A stretch of 32,867 nucleotides of DNA from a bacterium (lineage in GTDB: Bacteria; Pseudomonadota; Alphaproteobacteria; Rs-D84; CACZYB01): NCBI GenBank assembly GCA_014803545.1, contig JAAVBN010000008.1, forward strand, positions 1-32,867, in the 5' to 3' direction. Positions 1 to 7,063 of this stretch are shown one piece after another (position 1 is the first letter of the stretch; every line of letters starts with the position of its first letter). A program made the position numbers and the translations under genes. The notes below the pieces were generated by a model. It worked only from the letters and a program-made list of their open reading frames with translations. It was not told where the DNA came from and made no database searches.

Positions 1-287
1 AAAGTTAAATCACTAAAATTATTATAATCAATTCTAAAGTTTTTTATAATTTTATCAGAATTATCTATTGTAATATTCCCTTTATTATTTTTTATACTTA
101 TAGACTTATTATTTTCGTTGATATTGTTAACAATATTTGATGTATTACTTTTATAAAATTCATATAGCAAAAATAAAACAAAACACAATACTGCAAGAAA
201 ACAGATAAACATTACTGCATTTTTATTTTCACTAATCCATTCTTTATTATCAGTTACAAAATTCAGAAAATTTTCTATTATATTCAT
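1..287 (-). CDS. Partial membrane-anchored protein, unknown function
   Basis: An open frame runs on the minus strand from an ATG at 287 to the window edge without a stop, giving about 95 residues; the C-terminus is missing. A Shine-Dalgarno AAGGA lies 8 nt before the ATG. Residues 1-23 are polar, residues 24-42 form one strongly hydrophobic helix, and the remainder is Asn/Ile/Lys-rich with alternating short hydrophobic and polar residues (around 60-75), suggesting beta structure. The start is 4 nt after the stop of the gene at 292-765, so the two are probably co-transcribed. I do not recognise the family. The Asn/Lys-rich composition and the position on the integrase side of tRNA-Leu suggest accessory DNA (inference). 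Confidence 0.6.
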   Translation of the reverse strand, partial: MNIIENFLNFVTDNKEWISENKNAVMFICFLAVLCFVLFLLYEFYKSNTSNIVNNINENNKSISIKNNKGNITIDNSDKIIKNFRIDYNNFSDLT

Positions 288-291
288 ATCA

Positions 292-765
292 TTAATCCTT
301 AACTAAACCAGTTAAATTTTCAATCTCTACAACATTTGCTGCAACACCACCAAATTTAAATTCATCTCTTACAATTTTATCCATAATTCTTTTTGTTTCA
401 TCATCACGAATAAGGGTTCCTCTAAATGCCCATCTATCACATTTTTCTACTGGAAATTTATCGGCACTAGAATACTGTGTAGAGCCCCTTTCTGAAATTT
501 TAAACCATTCCTCTGGTCTAAATACAGCCTTTACTCGAGTATTTGCGACAGATACTACATAATCAATATCTAACATTTCAGATACAGATTTATTTCTTCT
601 ATTATTAATAAACCAACAAGCTGATGATACCTTATACATTTCGTAATCGGTCATTTCTGTATGTTTTATATATTTACTCACACAAACTAATAATACTTTC
701 ACTTTTTCTCCCTCTTTATTTCTATTAGTAAAAGAATTTTTTATTATATTCTTAAAAATATCCAT
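292..765 (-). CDS. Small PUA/EVE-like protein, hypothetical
   Basis: A 157-residue soluble protein. From about residue 22 it follows a pattern I recall from a widespread family of small uncharacterised proteins: a KVLLV strand, an 'S.CW.(I)NN' segment, 'DYVVSVANTRVKAVF' and a Trp (EEWF), then 'RWAFRG'. This pattern suggests a PUA/EVE-like beta-barrel fold that might bind modified nucleotides; the assignment is from memory of the pattern, not a search. Two starts are plausible: ATG at 765 (GAAGG 7 nt upstream) and GTG at 702 (AGGGAG 5 nt upstream), the latter placing the start right at the conserved strand. It follows its own promoter (807-835) and is tightly followed by the membrane-anchored gene ending at the window edge. 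Biochemical role unknown. Confidence 0.55.
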   Translation of the reverse strand: MDIFKNIIKNSFTNRNKEGEKVKVLLVCVSKYIKHTEMTDYEMYKVSSACWFINNRRNKSVSEMLDIDYVVSVANTRVKAVFRPEEWFKISERGSTQYSSADKFPVEKCDRWAFRGTLIRDDETKRIMDKIVRDEFKFGGVAANVVEIENLTGLVKD

Positions 766-806
766 CTCTAAACCTTCTATACCTCATCATTTTATTACAT
801 TCCTAC

Positions 807-835
807 ATTCTAAATCCTACTAAATATACTTTCAA
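807..835 (-). promoter_or_regulatory. Sigma-70-type promoter for the 765-to-1 operon
   Basis: Minus-strand TTGAAA (830-835), a 17-bp spacer and TAGAAT (807-812). Predicted transcription starts near 800, leaving a leader of about 36 nt before the ATG at 765. It lies just beyond the terminator of the small heat-shock gene, so the two minus-strand genes are separate transcription units. Confidence 0.5.
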
Positions 836-869
836 GGAAAAATAAAACTCCCCATCGGATGATGAGGAG
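835..869 (-). terminator. Rho-independent terminator after hsp20
   Basis: On the minus strand a nine-base stem (CTCCTCATC / GATGGGGAG, one mismatch) with loop ATCC spans 848-869 and is followed by a T-rich run (TTTTATTTTT). It lies 34 bp downstream of the hsp20 stop, and correct orientation makes it that gene's terminator. Confidence 0.75.
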
Positions 870-902
870 GGAGAAATAAGGAAAGAGTAAGCAGGAAAAA
901 TT

Positions 903-1376
903 TTATTTATGAGTTATCTCAATCTTCTTTTTCTTTGATGCAATAGGTTCAGCTTTCGGCACAGTAATTGTAAGTGTTCCGTTTTCAAAATCTGCCTTTG
1001 CATTATCAAACTTCAAATCAGTTGGAAGTGGAATTGTCCTTGAAAAAGATCCGTAAGAAATCTCAGAGAAATATTTGCCTTTGTGATGCTCTTCGTGTTC
1101 TTCTTTCTTCTCGCCGGAAATGGTAATATAACCATCAGATGAAATTTCCAAATCAATATCTTTCTCATTTATTCCTGGAATTTCAGCCTTTACAACCACC
1201 TCGTTTTCTTTCTCTTTAAGCTCTATTTTTGGTTCTGCTTGTTTAGTGTTAGCAAGCATTCTACGATCAACAGGGATATCAAACCAATCAAACACATCAA
1301 GTAGATTGTTAAAATCTCTGTCAAAAGCATAATTCATTAAATTATGATTATTTCTGTGTGTTAAAAAATTTGTCAT
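903..1376 (-). CDS. Small heat shock protein (Hsp20/alpha-crystallin family)
   Basis: A 157-residue ATP-independent holdase chaperone that binds unfolding proteins and forms large oligomers. The alpha-crystallin domain occupies about residues 48-147: 'VKAEIPGI', 'ISGEKKEE', 'GSFSRTIPLP' and 'FENGTLTITVPK' are the hallmark segments. The C-terminal I-x-I motif (IEI, 152-154), which docks onto neighbouring subunits, is present. The N-terminal 45 residues carry the usual aromatic-rich arm (FDWFDIP). AAGGA lies 7 nt before the ATG. Likely heat regulated through a candidate sigma-32 promoter at 1424-1452 and terminated at 835-869. Its place on the integrase side of tRNA-Leu suggests it may be element cargo, although the element boundary is not visible. 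Confidence 0.95.
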   Translation of the reverse strand: MTNFLTHRNNHNLMNYAFDRDFNNLLDVFDWFDIPVDRRMLANTKQAEPKIELKEKENEVVVKAEIPGINEKDIDLEISSDGYITISGEKKEEHEEHHKGKYFSEISYGSFSRTIPLPTDLKFDNAKADFENGTLTITVPKAEPIASKKKKIEITHK

Positions 1377-1423
1377 TTTAAAATCCTTTCTGTTAAAAGT
1401 TCTTTTTCTTTAACCAATAATTA

Positions 1424-1452
1424 ATGTGTGTATTAACAAGGATTTTTTCAAG
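1424..1452 (-). promoter_or_regulatory. Candidate RpoH (sigma-32) promoter for hsp20
   Basis: Minus-strand CTTGAA (1447-1452) and CACACAT (1424-1430) are separated by 16 bp, resembling the heat-shock consensus CTTGAA...CCCCAT. The predicted start would leave a leader of about 40 nt before the hsp20 ATG. The match is partial; the target gene makes it more credible. Confidence 0.4.
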
Positions 1453-1601
1453 TATTTTGGGGGAAATATATTTTTTCAAAAACATCTTGAAATAAATAAA
1501 CAAAGTACATATATAATATTATTATTGTGCTAAAATTTTACAATTTTGTGCATTTACACACTTTTGTTCGAAAAATCTAAACAATTTTGTGCATACTGTA
1601 T

Positions 1602-1628
1602 ACTTTTTACGCCTAGACTGTAAAAAGT
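1602..1628. promoter_or_regulatory. Inverted repeat 1, candidate operator
   Basis: ACTTTTTAC (1602-1610) and GTAAAAAGT (1620-1628) form a perfect 9-bp inverted repeat around a 9-bp centre. The half-site TTTTTAC is shared with inverted repeat 2. There is no T-run, and the element sits upstream of a promoter, so an operator is more likely than a terminator. Confidence 0.55.
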
Positions 1629-1643
1629 GTATAGAATTGTATA

Positions 1644-1668
1644 GTTTTTACATTCCAAGTGTAAAAAC
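1644..1668. promoter_or_regulatory. Inverted repeat 2, candidate operator
   Basis: GTTTTTACA (1644-1652) and TGTAAAAAC (1660-1668) form a perfect 9-bp inverted repeat around a 7-bp centre. Its midpoint is 41 bp from that of inverted repeat 1. It ends 2 bp before the -35 element of the ATPase promoter, a place where a bound protein could activate or repress. Confidence 0.55.
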
Positions 1669-1670
1669 TC

Positions 1671-1699
1671 TTTACTTTTATATAGTTTTTATATATAAT
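1671..1699 (+). promoter_or_regulatory. Promoter of the AAA_14 ATPase gene
   Basis: TTTACT (1671-1676), a 17-bp spacer and TATAAT (1694-1699). The predicted start near 1706 would leave almost no leader for the ATG at 1711 but about 26 nt for the ATG at 1732, supporting the latter as the real start. Confidence 0.5.
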
Positions 1700-1731
1700 G
1701 CACATATATTATGCTTAAAAAGAGGTATAAA

Positions 1732-2961
1732 ATGACAGATAAATTGATAAAAAGACCAGTTTATATAAATAAATTACTCAGTTTTAAAGATGCTGATGTT
1801 ATAAAAATAGTTACAGGTATAAGACGTTGTGGTAAATCTACTTTGTTCGATTTATACATAGAAGAATTAAAAAAACTTGGTGTAAAAGACAATCAAATAC
1901 AACTTATAAAACTTGAAGAAATAGAAAATGAAAATCTTCTTGATTATAAAAAACTTCATAAGCATATAATGGATAACATTGTTGACGGTAAAAATTATGT
2001 GTTTTTGGATGAAATTCAATTAGTTCCTGATTTTCAAAAAGCAGTTAGAAGCCTTTTTGAAAAAGGAAATATCGATTTATATTTAACAGGTTCAAACTCT
2101 AAATTACAATCTGGGCAATGGGCAACTTCTATAGCAGGAAGATATGTTGAAATAGAAATGTTTCCTCTTTCTTTTAGTGAATTTTTATCAACTTATGACA
2201 ATAAAGATGTTAACCTTGATAAAGTATATGCTGATTATTTAGATTATAGTTCATTCCCCTACACTTTACATTTTCTAAAACAAAATCTAAGGGATTTTAA
2301 AACTCAAATCAATTCTTATTTAGAAGGAATTTATAACACTATTATATTAAAAGACATCATGGAAAATAAAAATTTTTCCTCATCTGATAGATTGAAAAGA
2401 GTTGTTAAATTTATGGCAAGTTGCATAGGTTCTGAAATATCTATAAAAAAAATAAGTGATACAATAACTTCTGATGGTTTAAAAATGTTACCTACAACTG
2501 TGGAAGGATATATTGATGCCTTAATGGATTCATACATAATATATAAAGCTGATAGATATGATATAAAAGGTAAAAAAATACTTAAAACATTAAATAAATA
2601 TTATATTGTCGATATGGGAATAAGAAAGTTTTTACTTGGCAATAAAGGAGAAGATCAAGGCCATATCCTAGAAAACATAGTATACCTTGAATTACTTCGT
2701 CGTGGTTATAAAGTTTATATTGGAAAAACAAAATATAATAATAAAGATTTAGAAGTTGACTTTATCGCAGAAACACCTGATGGCATAGAATATTATCAAG
2801 TATCTGATACAGTAAAAGACAAAACTACTCTTGAACGAGAATTAACCCCTTTCAAAAGTATAAATGATAATTATCCTAAATTTATATTAACAAGAGATTA
2901 TGGAAATATAGATTATAATGGAGTAAAACAAATAAATGTGTTGGAATGGTTACTTAAATAA
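1732..2961 (+). CDS. AAA_14/DUF4143 ATPase (COG1373 family)
   Basis: A 409-residue protein of the predicted ATPase family common in host-associated bacteria. Visible: Walker A 'GIRRCGKST' near residue 30, Walker B 'YVFLDEIQLV' near 95, a sensor-like 'LTGSNS' near 120, and a C-terminal DUF4143 region ending in 'LEVDFIAETPDGIEYYQVS', which resembles a degenerate PD-(D/E)XK nuclease core. The start at 1732 was chosen because AGAGG lies 6 nt before it; the in-frame ATG at 1711 has no Shine-Dalgarno and would sit on the transcription start. The cellular role of the family is not settled; toxin-like and defence roles have been suggested. It is convergent with the integrase, and a weak imperfect hairpin (2941-2972) lies at the junction. 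Probably element cargo. Confidence 0.9.
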   Translation: MTDKLIKRPVYINKLLSFKDADVIKIVTGIRRCGKSTLFDLYIEELKKLGVKDNQIQLIKLEEIENENLLDYKKLHKHIMDNIVDGKNYVFLDEIQLVPDFQKAVRSLFEKGNIDLYLTGSNSKLQSGQWATSIAGRYVEIEMFPLSFSEFLSTYDNKDVNLDKVYADYLDYSSFPYTLHFLKQNLRDFKTQINSYLEGIYNTIILKDIMENKNFSSSDRLKRVVKFMASCIGSEISIKKISDTITSDGLKMLPTTVEGYIDALMDSYIIYKADRYDIKGKKILKTLNKYYIVDMGIRKFLLGNKGEDQGHILENIVYLELLRRGYKVYIGKTKYNNKDLEVDFIAETPDGIEYYQVSDTVKDKTTLERELTPFKSINDNYPKFILTRDYGNIDYNGVKQINVLEWLLK

Positions 2962-2986
2962 CTTCATTCCAACATAAATAAAATTC

Positions 2987-4522
2987 TTACTTCTTCAATT
3001 CAGGTTTAGTTTTCATAACCTTTTTCCATTCATCAAACTCAGATTGCAAGAAGTCATAACTAAACTTATTCAACTCAGTATTTATCTGTTTTAAATTATA
3101 GTTGGAATAAGATTGTTCCATTGTCCCCTTACCTTCCCAACCTATAATGGAATTTATAATAGTAGGAATTAAACCTGCAGATTGCAAAGCTAAACTTGCA
3201 TTTTTACGAAAAGAATGGAAATCATAACCTTTACCTTTAAGACCTATTTCAGCCAAAAACTTAAACAAATATCTGCCCAAATATTTATTATTATACTCCC
3301 CACTTTTCGTTTTACATTTTGGAAAAATAAAATCTTCATCACCTGCTTTTAACTTTGACTTCTTTCTATCCACATAATCAAGAAAACCTAAATCCAAAAG
3401 TTGTTTATGTATAGGAACAAATCTTTCACTCGCATCATTTTTCAAATGTTTAATAGGATGATTTTCACAAAAATGTATACACCACAAACCATCCTTTGAA
3501 ACCACATTATTGTATTGTAAAGTCATTGCTGCATTAGCTCTTGCCCCAGTAAACAAAGCAATCATACAAATCCAAAATAAATCTGGTTCCCCTTCAAAAA
3601 ACTTATGTTTCGGATTGAAAAGTTCTTTCAGTTGAGTTTCACTATAAGGCAAATGAGGTTGCCTTTCGCTACCCTTTGTTTTTTCAAGGTTTGGTATTGA
3701 TACAAGAATATTTTTCTTATAAAAATCAGATTCCAACTCACATGCAAAACAAACAAATTCCTTTATATATCTAAGTTTTTGCCTCTTGTTGTCGTTTTGA
3801 ATATCCTTTTTATTAACAATATCCTCAGACAACTTTTGAATATTTTCAATAGTATGAAATTTTGCATAATCATCATCCAAAGATAAATTCAAATCATTAA
3901 AAATACCTTCAAAAAAATGTCTTTTTCTTGTAGTTTCAGCCTCACCATTATTTGCTTTCATAAGCATTGAATCCAACATATATTTAAGTGTGTATTTTGG
4001 TGGTTCTGATTTTTTAGGCATAATGCTTTGTCTTATTTGCTCTAACATATCAGGAGTAATTGACTTCTCACATAACTTATATTTATCTTCCATTGAATTC
4101 AATTTATCAAGAATTTCTTTTTGAACATTATACTTTCCAATATTTTGATTTACTTCATTTAAAAGTTTCATAAAGTCAAGAATTGTCTTTGGGTCATTAT
4201 CTTTTGATAAAAACAATCCGTCTGGAATATTAAGCATAAGTCCATAATAACCAGAAGGTAAAGAACCTCTTCTATACTCTATAACTTCAATTTTTGAATA
4301 TAGTTCACATAATCTATCAAATTTTTCATTGAACTCTTTAATTTCATCCATTTTACCCAAAGCCTCATAATAATTGGAGGTATGCAAAGAATAGCAAAAA
4401 TACCTTCTTTTACCTCCATTCCTTGATAATTCAATTCTACAATAAAATACATTATTTCTCAACCATAAATGAGGTTGAATTCTGCCTTGTGCCATACACT
4501 TTGCCATACACTTTTCACCCAT
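2987..4522 (-). CDS. Tyrosine recombinase/phage-type integrase
   Basis: A 511-residue site-specific recombinase. The N-terminal 'LWLRNNVFYCRIEL' region resembles the DUF6538 arm-binding domain of alphaproteobacterial integrases, and a SAM-like core-binding domain follows. The catalytic domain shows Arg328 (GARANAAM), a Lys near 361 (HLKNDASERFVPI), His436-x-x-Arg439 (HSFRKNA), Trp462 in place of the second His (GWEGKG) and a nucleophile Tyr472 (SYSNY; Tyr475 is the alternative). All catalytic positions appear intact. The frame extends to a TTG at 4591 with no Shine-Dalgarno; the ATG at 4522 has AGGGA 8 nt upstream, and two further in-frame ATGs follow within ten codons. The gene lies next to the 3' end of tRNA-Leu, the classic attachment position, so it probably integrated this element. 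Confidence 0.9.
   Translation of the reverse strand: MGEKCMAKCMAQGRIQPHLWLRNNVFYCRIELSRNGGKRRYFCYSLHTSNYYEALGKMDEIKEFNEKFDRLCELYSKIEVIEYRRGSLPSGYYGLMLNIPDGLFLSKDNDPKTILDFMKLLNEVNQNIGKYNVQKEILDKLNSMEDKYKLCEKSITPDMLEQIRQSIMPKKSEPPKYTLKYMLDSMLMKANNGEAETTRKRHFFEGIFNDLNLSLDDDYAKFHTIENIQKLSEDIVNKKDIQNDNKRQKLRYIKEFVCFACELESDFYKKNILVSIPNLEKTKGSERQPHLPYSETQLKELFNPKHKFFEGEPDLFWICMIALFTGARANAAMTLQYNNVVSKDGLWCIHFCENHPIKHLKNDASERFVPIHKQLLDLGFLDYVDRKKSKLKAGDEDFIFPKCKTKSGEYNNKYLGRYLFKFLAEIGLKGKGYDFHSFRKNASLALQSAGLIPTIINSIIGWEGKGTMEQSYSNYNLKQINTELNKFSYDFLQSEFDEWKKVMKTKPELKK
4491..4514. repeat. Perfect 12-bp tandem duplication in the integrase start region
   Basis: GCCATACACTTT occurs twice back to back (4491-4502, 4503-4514). 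On the coding strand it duplicates the codons for KCMA and yields alternative in-frame ATG codons near the integrase start. It may be a simple slippage duplication. Confidence 0.75.
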
Positions 4523-4658
4523 TTGCAAAATCCCTAACTTATCCAAGAGGTTAAAAAATCTTAAACCCTTGTTTTTACTAACTTTACACAAAAGTCAAAG
4601 CATATAGTTTTTAGCAAAAATTAAAAATAAAAATACAGTAAATTCAATAAGATAACAA

Positions 4659-4749
4659 TGGTGCAGATGGCCGGAATCGAACCGGCACGGGCGTTTAAAT
4701 GCCCGAGGGATTTTAAGTCCCTTGCGTCTACCTGTTCCGCCACATCTGC
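4659..4749 (-). tRNA. tRNA-Leu (anticodon UAA)
   Basis: The minus strand folds into a class II tRNA of 91 nt including an encoded CCA: acceptor GCAGATG pairing with CATCTGC, discriminator A, anticodon loop CTTAAAA with anticodon TAA, a long variable arm (CGGGCATTTAAACGCCCG) and T-arm GCCGGTTCGATTCCGGC. It reads UUA (and UUG by wobble). Its 3' end faces the integrase, and it is the likely attB of the element to its left; the gene is intact, so the element restored the 3' end. Confidence 0.97.
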
Positions 4750-4832
4750 AAAAGGTAGATTTCAATAATACAAAGAATTATAACCCAAAAAATATTTTTT
4801 TCAAGTCATATTTTCAAAAGCACAAAAATAAA

Positions 4833-5396
4833 CTAAATACACATAAAATTGCTCAAGTTTCTCGTCTCTGTATCATAATCAAAAGAAATCAAACAACAAT
4901 TGGTAATAGAAATTTCCTCCTTTGAAAAAGACTTTATCACAACATTTATAAACCCACCATGGGACACAATCAAAACATTATCAAAATCAGAAGGAAGTTG
5001 ATTTATAAAGGAACAAAATCTTTCATAAATTTGTTTATTGCCTTCACCATTTGTTTTTTCAACAATTAAATAAAAATTTTCTTTTTCATATTCGGTAAAA
5101 TCAGAAACACATCGTCCTTCCAAACCACCACAACATCTTTCTTTTAAAAGAGGATTTTTTATAACTTCAATGCCACCCAATTTAGAAGAAATAATTTCCG
5201 CAGTCCTGTATGCTCGTTTAAGCGGACTTGAATAAATATGAGAGATTTTTATACCCAAAGATAAAATTCGCTCCGCCAAAGACTCCGCCTGCTCTTCCCC
5301 ATTTTGATTAAGCGGGACATCAGTCCAACCTTGAATTTTTTGAAGGAGATTCCAATCTGTTTGACCATGACGCACAAAATAAAAATGCTTTAACAT
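4833..5396 (-). CDS. Histidine phosphatase family protein (phosphoglycerate mutase-like)
   Basis: A 187-residue branch-1 histidine phosphatase. The N-terminal 'FVRHGQTDWN' RHG motif carries the phospho-accepting His, 'SSPLKRAYRTAEI' holds the second Arg, a Glu follows in 'LLKERCCGGLEG', and 'IVSHGGFI' holds the second catalytic His. Possible substrates include 3-phosphoglycerate, alpha-ribazole phosphate or other phosphoesters, and the sequence alone does not decide. The ATG at 5396 is preferred to an upstream in-frame codon at 5450 because it gives the canonical N-terminus just before RHG and has AGGT 5 nt upstream. It starts 7 bp after the ffh stop and is probably the last gene of that operon. 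Confidence 0.93.
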   Translation of the reverse strand: MLKHFYFVRHGQTDWNLLQKIQGWTDVPLNQNGEEQAESLAERILSLGIKISHIYSSPLKRAYRTAEIISSKLGGIEVIKNPLLKERCCGGLEGRCVSDFTEYEKENFYLIVEKTNGEGNKQIYERFCSFINQLPSDFDNVLIVSHGGFINVVIKSFSKEEISITNCCLISFDYDTETRNLSNFMCI

Positions 5397-5403
5397 ATTA
5401 TAC

Positions 5404-6795
5404 CTAAAATTTAAAATCAGATAGATCTGGCATATTCGCAAATTCACCACTATCTTGCATAGACTTTGCCATTTGCATCAAACCTTTCAACCCACCCATC
5501 TTTTGCATTTGATCCATCATCTGCTTTGTCTTTTGATATTGGCGAATAAGCTTTTCCACATCGGAAACAGAAACCCCCGCACCCTTTGCAATACGCTTTT
5601 TCCGTCCCATAAGAAGTATGTCAGGATTAATCCGTTCCTTCGGTGTCATAGAAAGGATTATCGCTTCCTGCCTTTTCATCATATCATCATTCATTCCAGC
5701 CGAGGCAAGCTTTTCTGCCAACCCACCAATTCCAGGAAGAAATTTCATAATTCCACCAATGGAACCAAGCTTTTTTACTTGCCTAAATTGTGAAAGCATA
5801 TCATTAAAATTGAACTGTCCCGAAAGCATACGTTCGGTAAGTTTTTTTGCCTCATCTTCATCAATTTTCGCCTGTGCCTGCTCTACAAGAGAAACTATAT
5901 CCCCCATACCAAGGATACGGCTTGCAATTCTGTCTGGAAAAAAGATTTCCAAATCTTCTGGCTTTTCACCACTTCCCAAAAATTTAATCGGCACACCAGT
6001 AATATGACGCATAGAAATCGCAGAACCTCCCCTTGCATCACCATCAACTCGGGTCATAATGATACCAGAAAGCCCTATCGCATCATTAAAAGCTTTCGCA
6101 ACATTAACACCATCTTGCCCCATAAGGCTGTCCACACAAAGAAGTATTTCCGATGGCGATGAAAGTTTTTTAATTTCAACAATTTCACGCATCATCTCAT
6201 CATCAATACTAACCCGTCCCGCCGTATCAATAAAAAGCACATCATAGGAGGAATCCTTTGCAACCTTTAACGCTCTTTTTACTATATCAAAAGGTTTTTC
6301 ATCAGGAACAATGTCAAGACTGTCAACACCAATTCTTTCCGCCAAAGTCCTAAGTTGCTCCCTTGCCTGTGGTCTGTAAATATCAACAGAGGAAAGCAAA
6401 ATTTTCTTATCTTCTTTATCTTTTAAAAACTTCGCAAGTTTGGAGGTAGTAGTAGTTTTACCACTTCCATTTAAACCAGCCATTAAAATAACAGCAGGCT
6501 TTCCAGCCCCTAAATCAAGAGTTTCATTTTTCTCACCAAGAAGAGATACCAACTCATCATTTACAATTTTCACAACTTGATTTGCTGGCGACACATCAGA
6601 AATAATTTTTTGCCCTACTGCCTTAGTTTTAATACGCTCCATCAAATCCTTTACAACGGAAAGTGAAACATCCGCCTCCAACAAAGCAATTTTTATTTCA
6701 CGAAGCGCACTTTCAACATCTGATTCTGAAAGTTTATCCTTCCCCCTTATTGCATCAAGGGTTTTAATAAGTTTTTTTGATAAAGATTCAAACAT
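5404..6795 (-). CDS. ffh: Signal recognition particle protein Ffh (SRP54)
   Basis: A 463-residue GTPase that binds 4.5S RNA and signal sequences of nascent inner-membrane proteins and docks with FtsY. N domain residues 1-90 (ALLEADVSLSVV), G domain with P-loop GLNGSGKTT (107-115), 'SVDIYRPQAREQL' (136-148), DTAGR (190-194) and TRVDGDARGG (248-257). The methionine-rich M domain runs from about 300 to the end (GMGDIVSLVEQAQ, then MLSQFRQVKKLG and clustered Met near the C-terminus). Length is typical. AAGG lies 7 nt upstream of the ATG. It follows the Cys/His mini-protein gene by 9 bp and precedes the phosphatase gene by 7 bp, so these are co-transcribed. The usual rpsP-rimM-trmD neighbours are absent. 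Confidence 0.98.
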   Translation of the reverse strand: MFESLSKKLIKTLDAIRGKDKLSESDVESALREIKIALLEADVSLSVVKDLMERIKTKAVGQKIISDVSPANQVVKIVNDELVSLLGEKNETLDLGAGKPAVILMAGLNGSGKTTTTSKLAKFLKDKEDKKILLSSVDIYRPQAREQLRTLAERIGVDSLDIVPDEKPFDIVKRALKVAKDSSYDVLFIDTAGRVSIDDEMMREIVEIKKLSSPSEILLCVDSLMGQDGVNVAKAFNDAIGLSGIIMTRVDGDARGGSAISMRHITGVPIKFLGSGEKPEDLEIFFPDRIASRILGMGDIVSLVEQAQAKIDEDEAKKLTERMLSGQFNFNDMLSQFRQVKKLGSIGGIMKFLPGIGGLAEKLASAGMNDDMMKRQEAIILSMTPKERINPDILLMGRKKRIAKGAGVSVSDVEKLIRQYQKTKQMMDQMQKMGGLKGLMQMAKSMQDSGEFANMPDLSDFKF

Positions 6796-6804
6796 AATAT
6801 AACC

Positions 6805-7044
6805 TTACTTACTTTTTTTATTTCCTTTTTTTGGTAGGGATTTTTCCTTACCCTTATGACATTCACAAGTACATTCATTTTGATGGCAAGAACAATGACA
6901 ACCACAATTACAATTACCATTTTTATCCATCTTACTCATCTTATGTAAATGATATTTAGTTTTTAAAAAAGCCAACCCAGATATAACAGCCGCACCACTT
7001 ACGACACTTGCCTCAACAACGGTTTTTAAGCACATCATACACAT
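6805..7044 (-). CDS. Membrane-anchored Cys/His-cluster mini-protein
   Basis: A 79-residue protein. A hydrophobic segment (about residues 8-27) is followed by a basic/His stretch and then a dense metal-ligand cluster: C45-x-C47-x-C49-H50-C51-x-C53-H54, then C58-x-C60-x-C62-H63. The tail is Lys-rich. Two more Cys (2 and 5) precede the helix. The pattern resembles a small metallothionein-like or zinc/copper-binding module tethered to the membrane, but I do not recognise the family. AAAGGAGG lies 5 nt upstream of the ATG, so it is probably well translated. It sits between pgm and ffh in one tight operon. Confidence 0.8.
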   Translation of the reverse strand: MCMMCLKTVVEASVVSGAAVISGLAFLKTKYHLHKMSKMDKNGNCNCGCHCSCHQNECTCECHKGKEKSLPKKGNKKSK

Positions 7045-7063
7045 AGTAGCCTCCTTTATCTTA

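Larger units (their letters stand above)
1540..1703. repeat. Degenerate 41-bp phased repeat array
   Basis: Elements recur at exactly 41-bp steps. ACAATTTTGTGCAT occurs at 1540 and 1581. TATASTTTTTA (S = C or G) occurs at 1599, 1640 and 1681. TGTAAAAA occurs at 1619 and 1660. This makes about four degenerate 41-bp units. Forty-one bp is close to four helical turns, so the units would face the same side of the DNA. It fits a cooperative operator or an iteron-like array, and it runs into the ATPase promoter. Confidence 0.7.
1453..1710. other. Gene-free divergent regulatory region
   Basis: This AT-rich stretch lies between the divergent hsp20 and AAA_14 ATPase genes and holds no credible ORF. 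It contains a 14-bp direct repeat, two inverted repeats and a 41-bp periodic array (listed separately), plus the ATPase promoter. Bases 1453-1539 show only low-complexity A/T sequence. Confidence 0.6.

Noticed and set aside
1540-1703. Possible CRISPR-like repeat array
   Set aside because: The repeats are degenerate and contiguous rather than identical units separated by unique spacers, and no cas genes are present.
2941-2972. Hairpin between the AAA_14 gene and the integrase as a terminator
   Set aside because: The stem is imperfect and A/T-rich, with no T-run on either side; kept only as a remark in the ATPase entry.
1-4600. Second attachment site (copy of the tRNA-Leu 3' end)
   Set aside because: Scanning for the CCA-end and T-arm sequences on either strand by eye gave no match; the distal site is probably outside the window.
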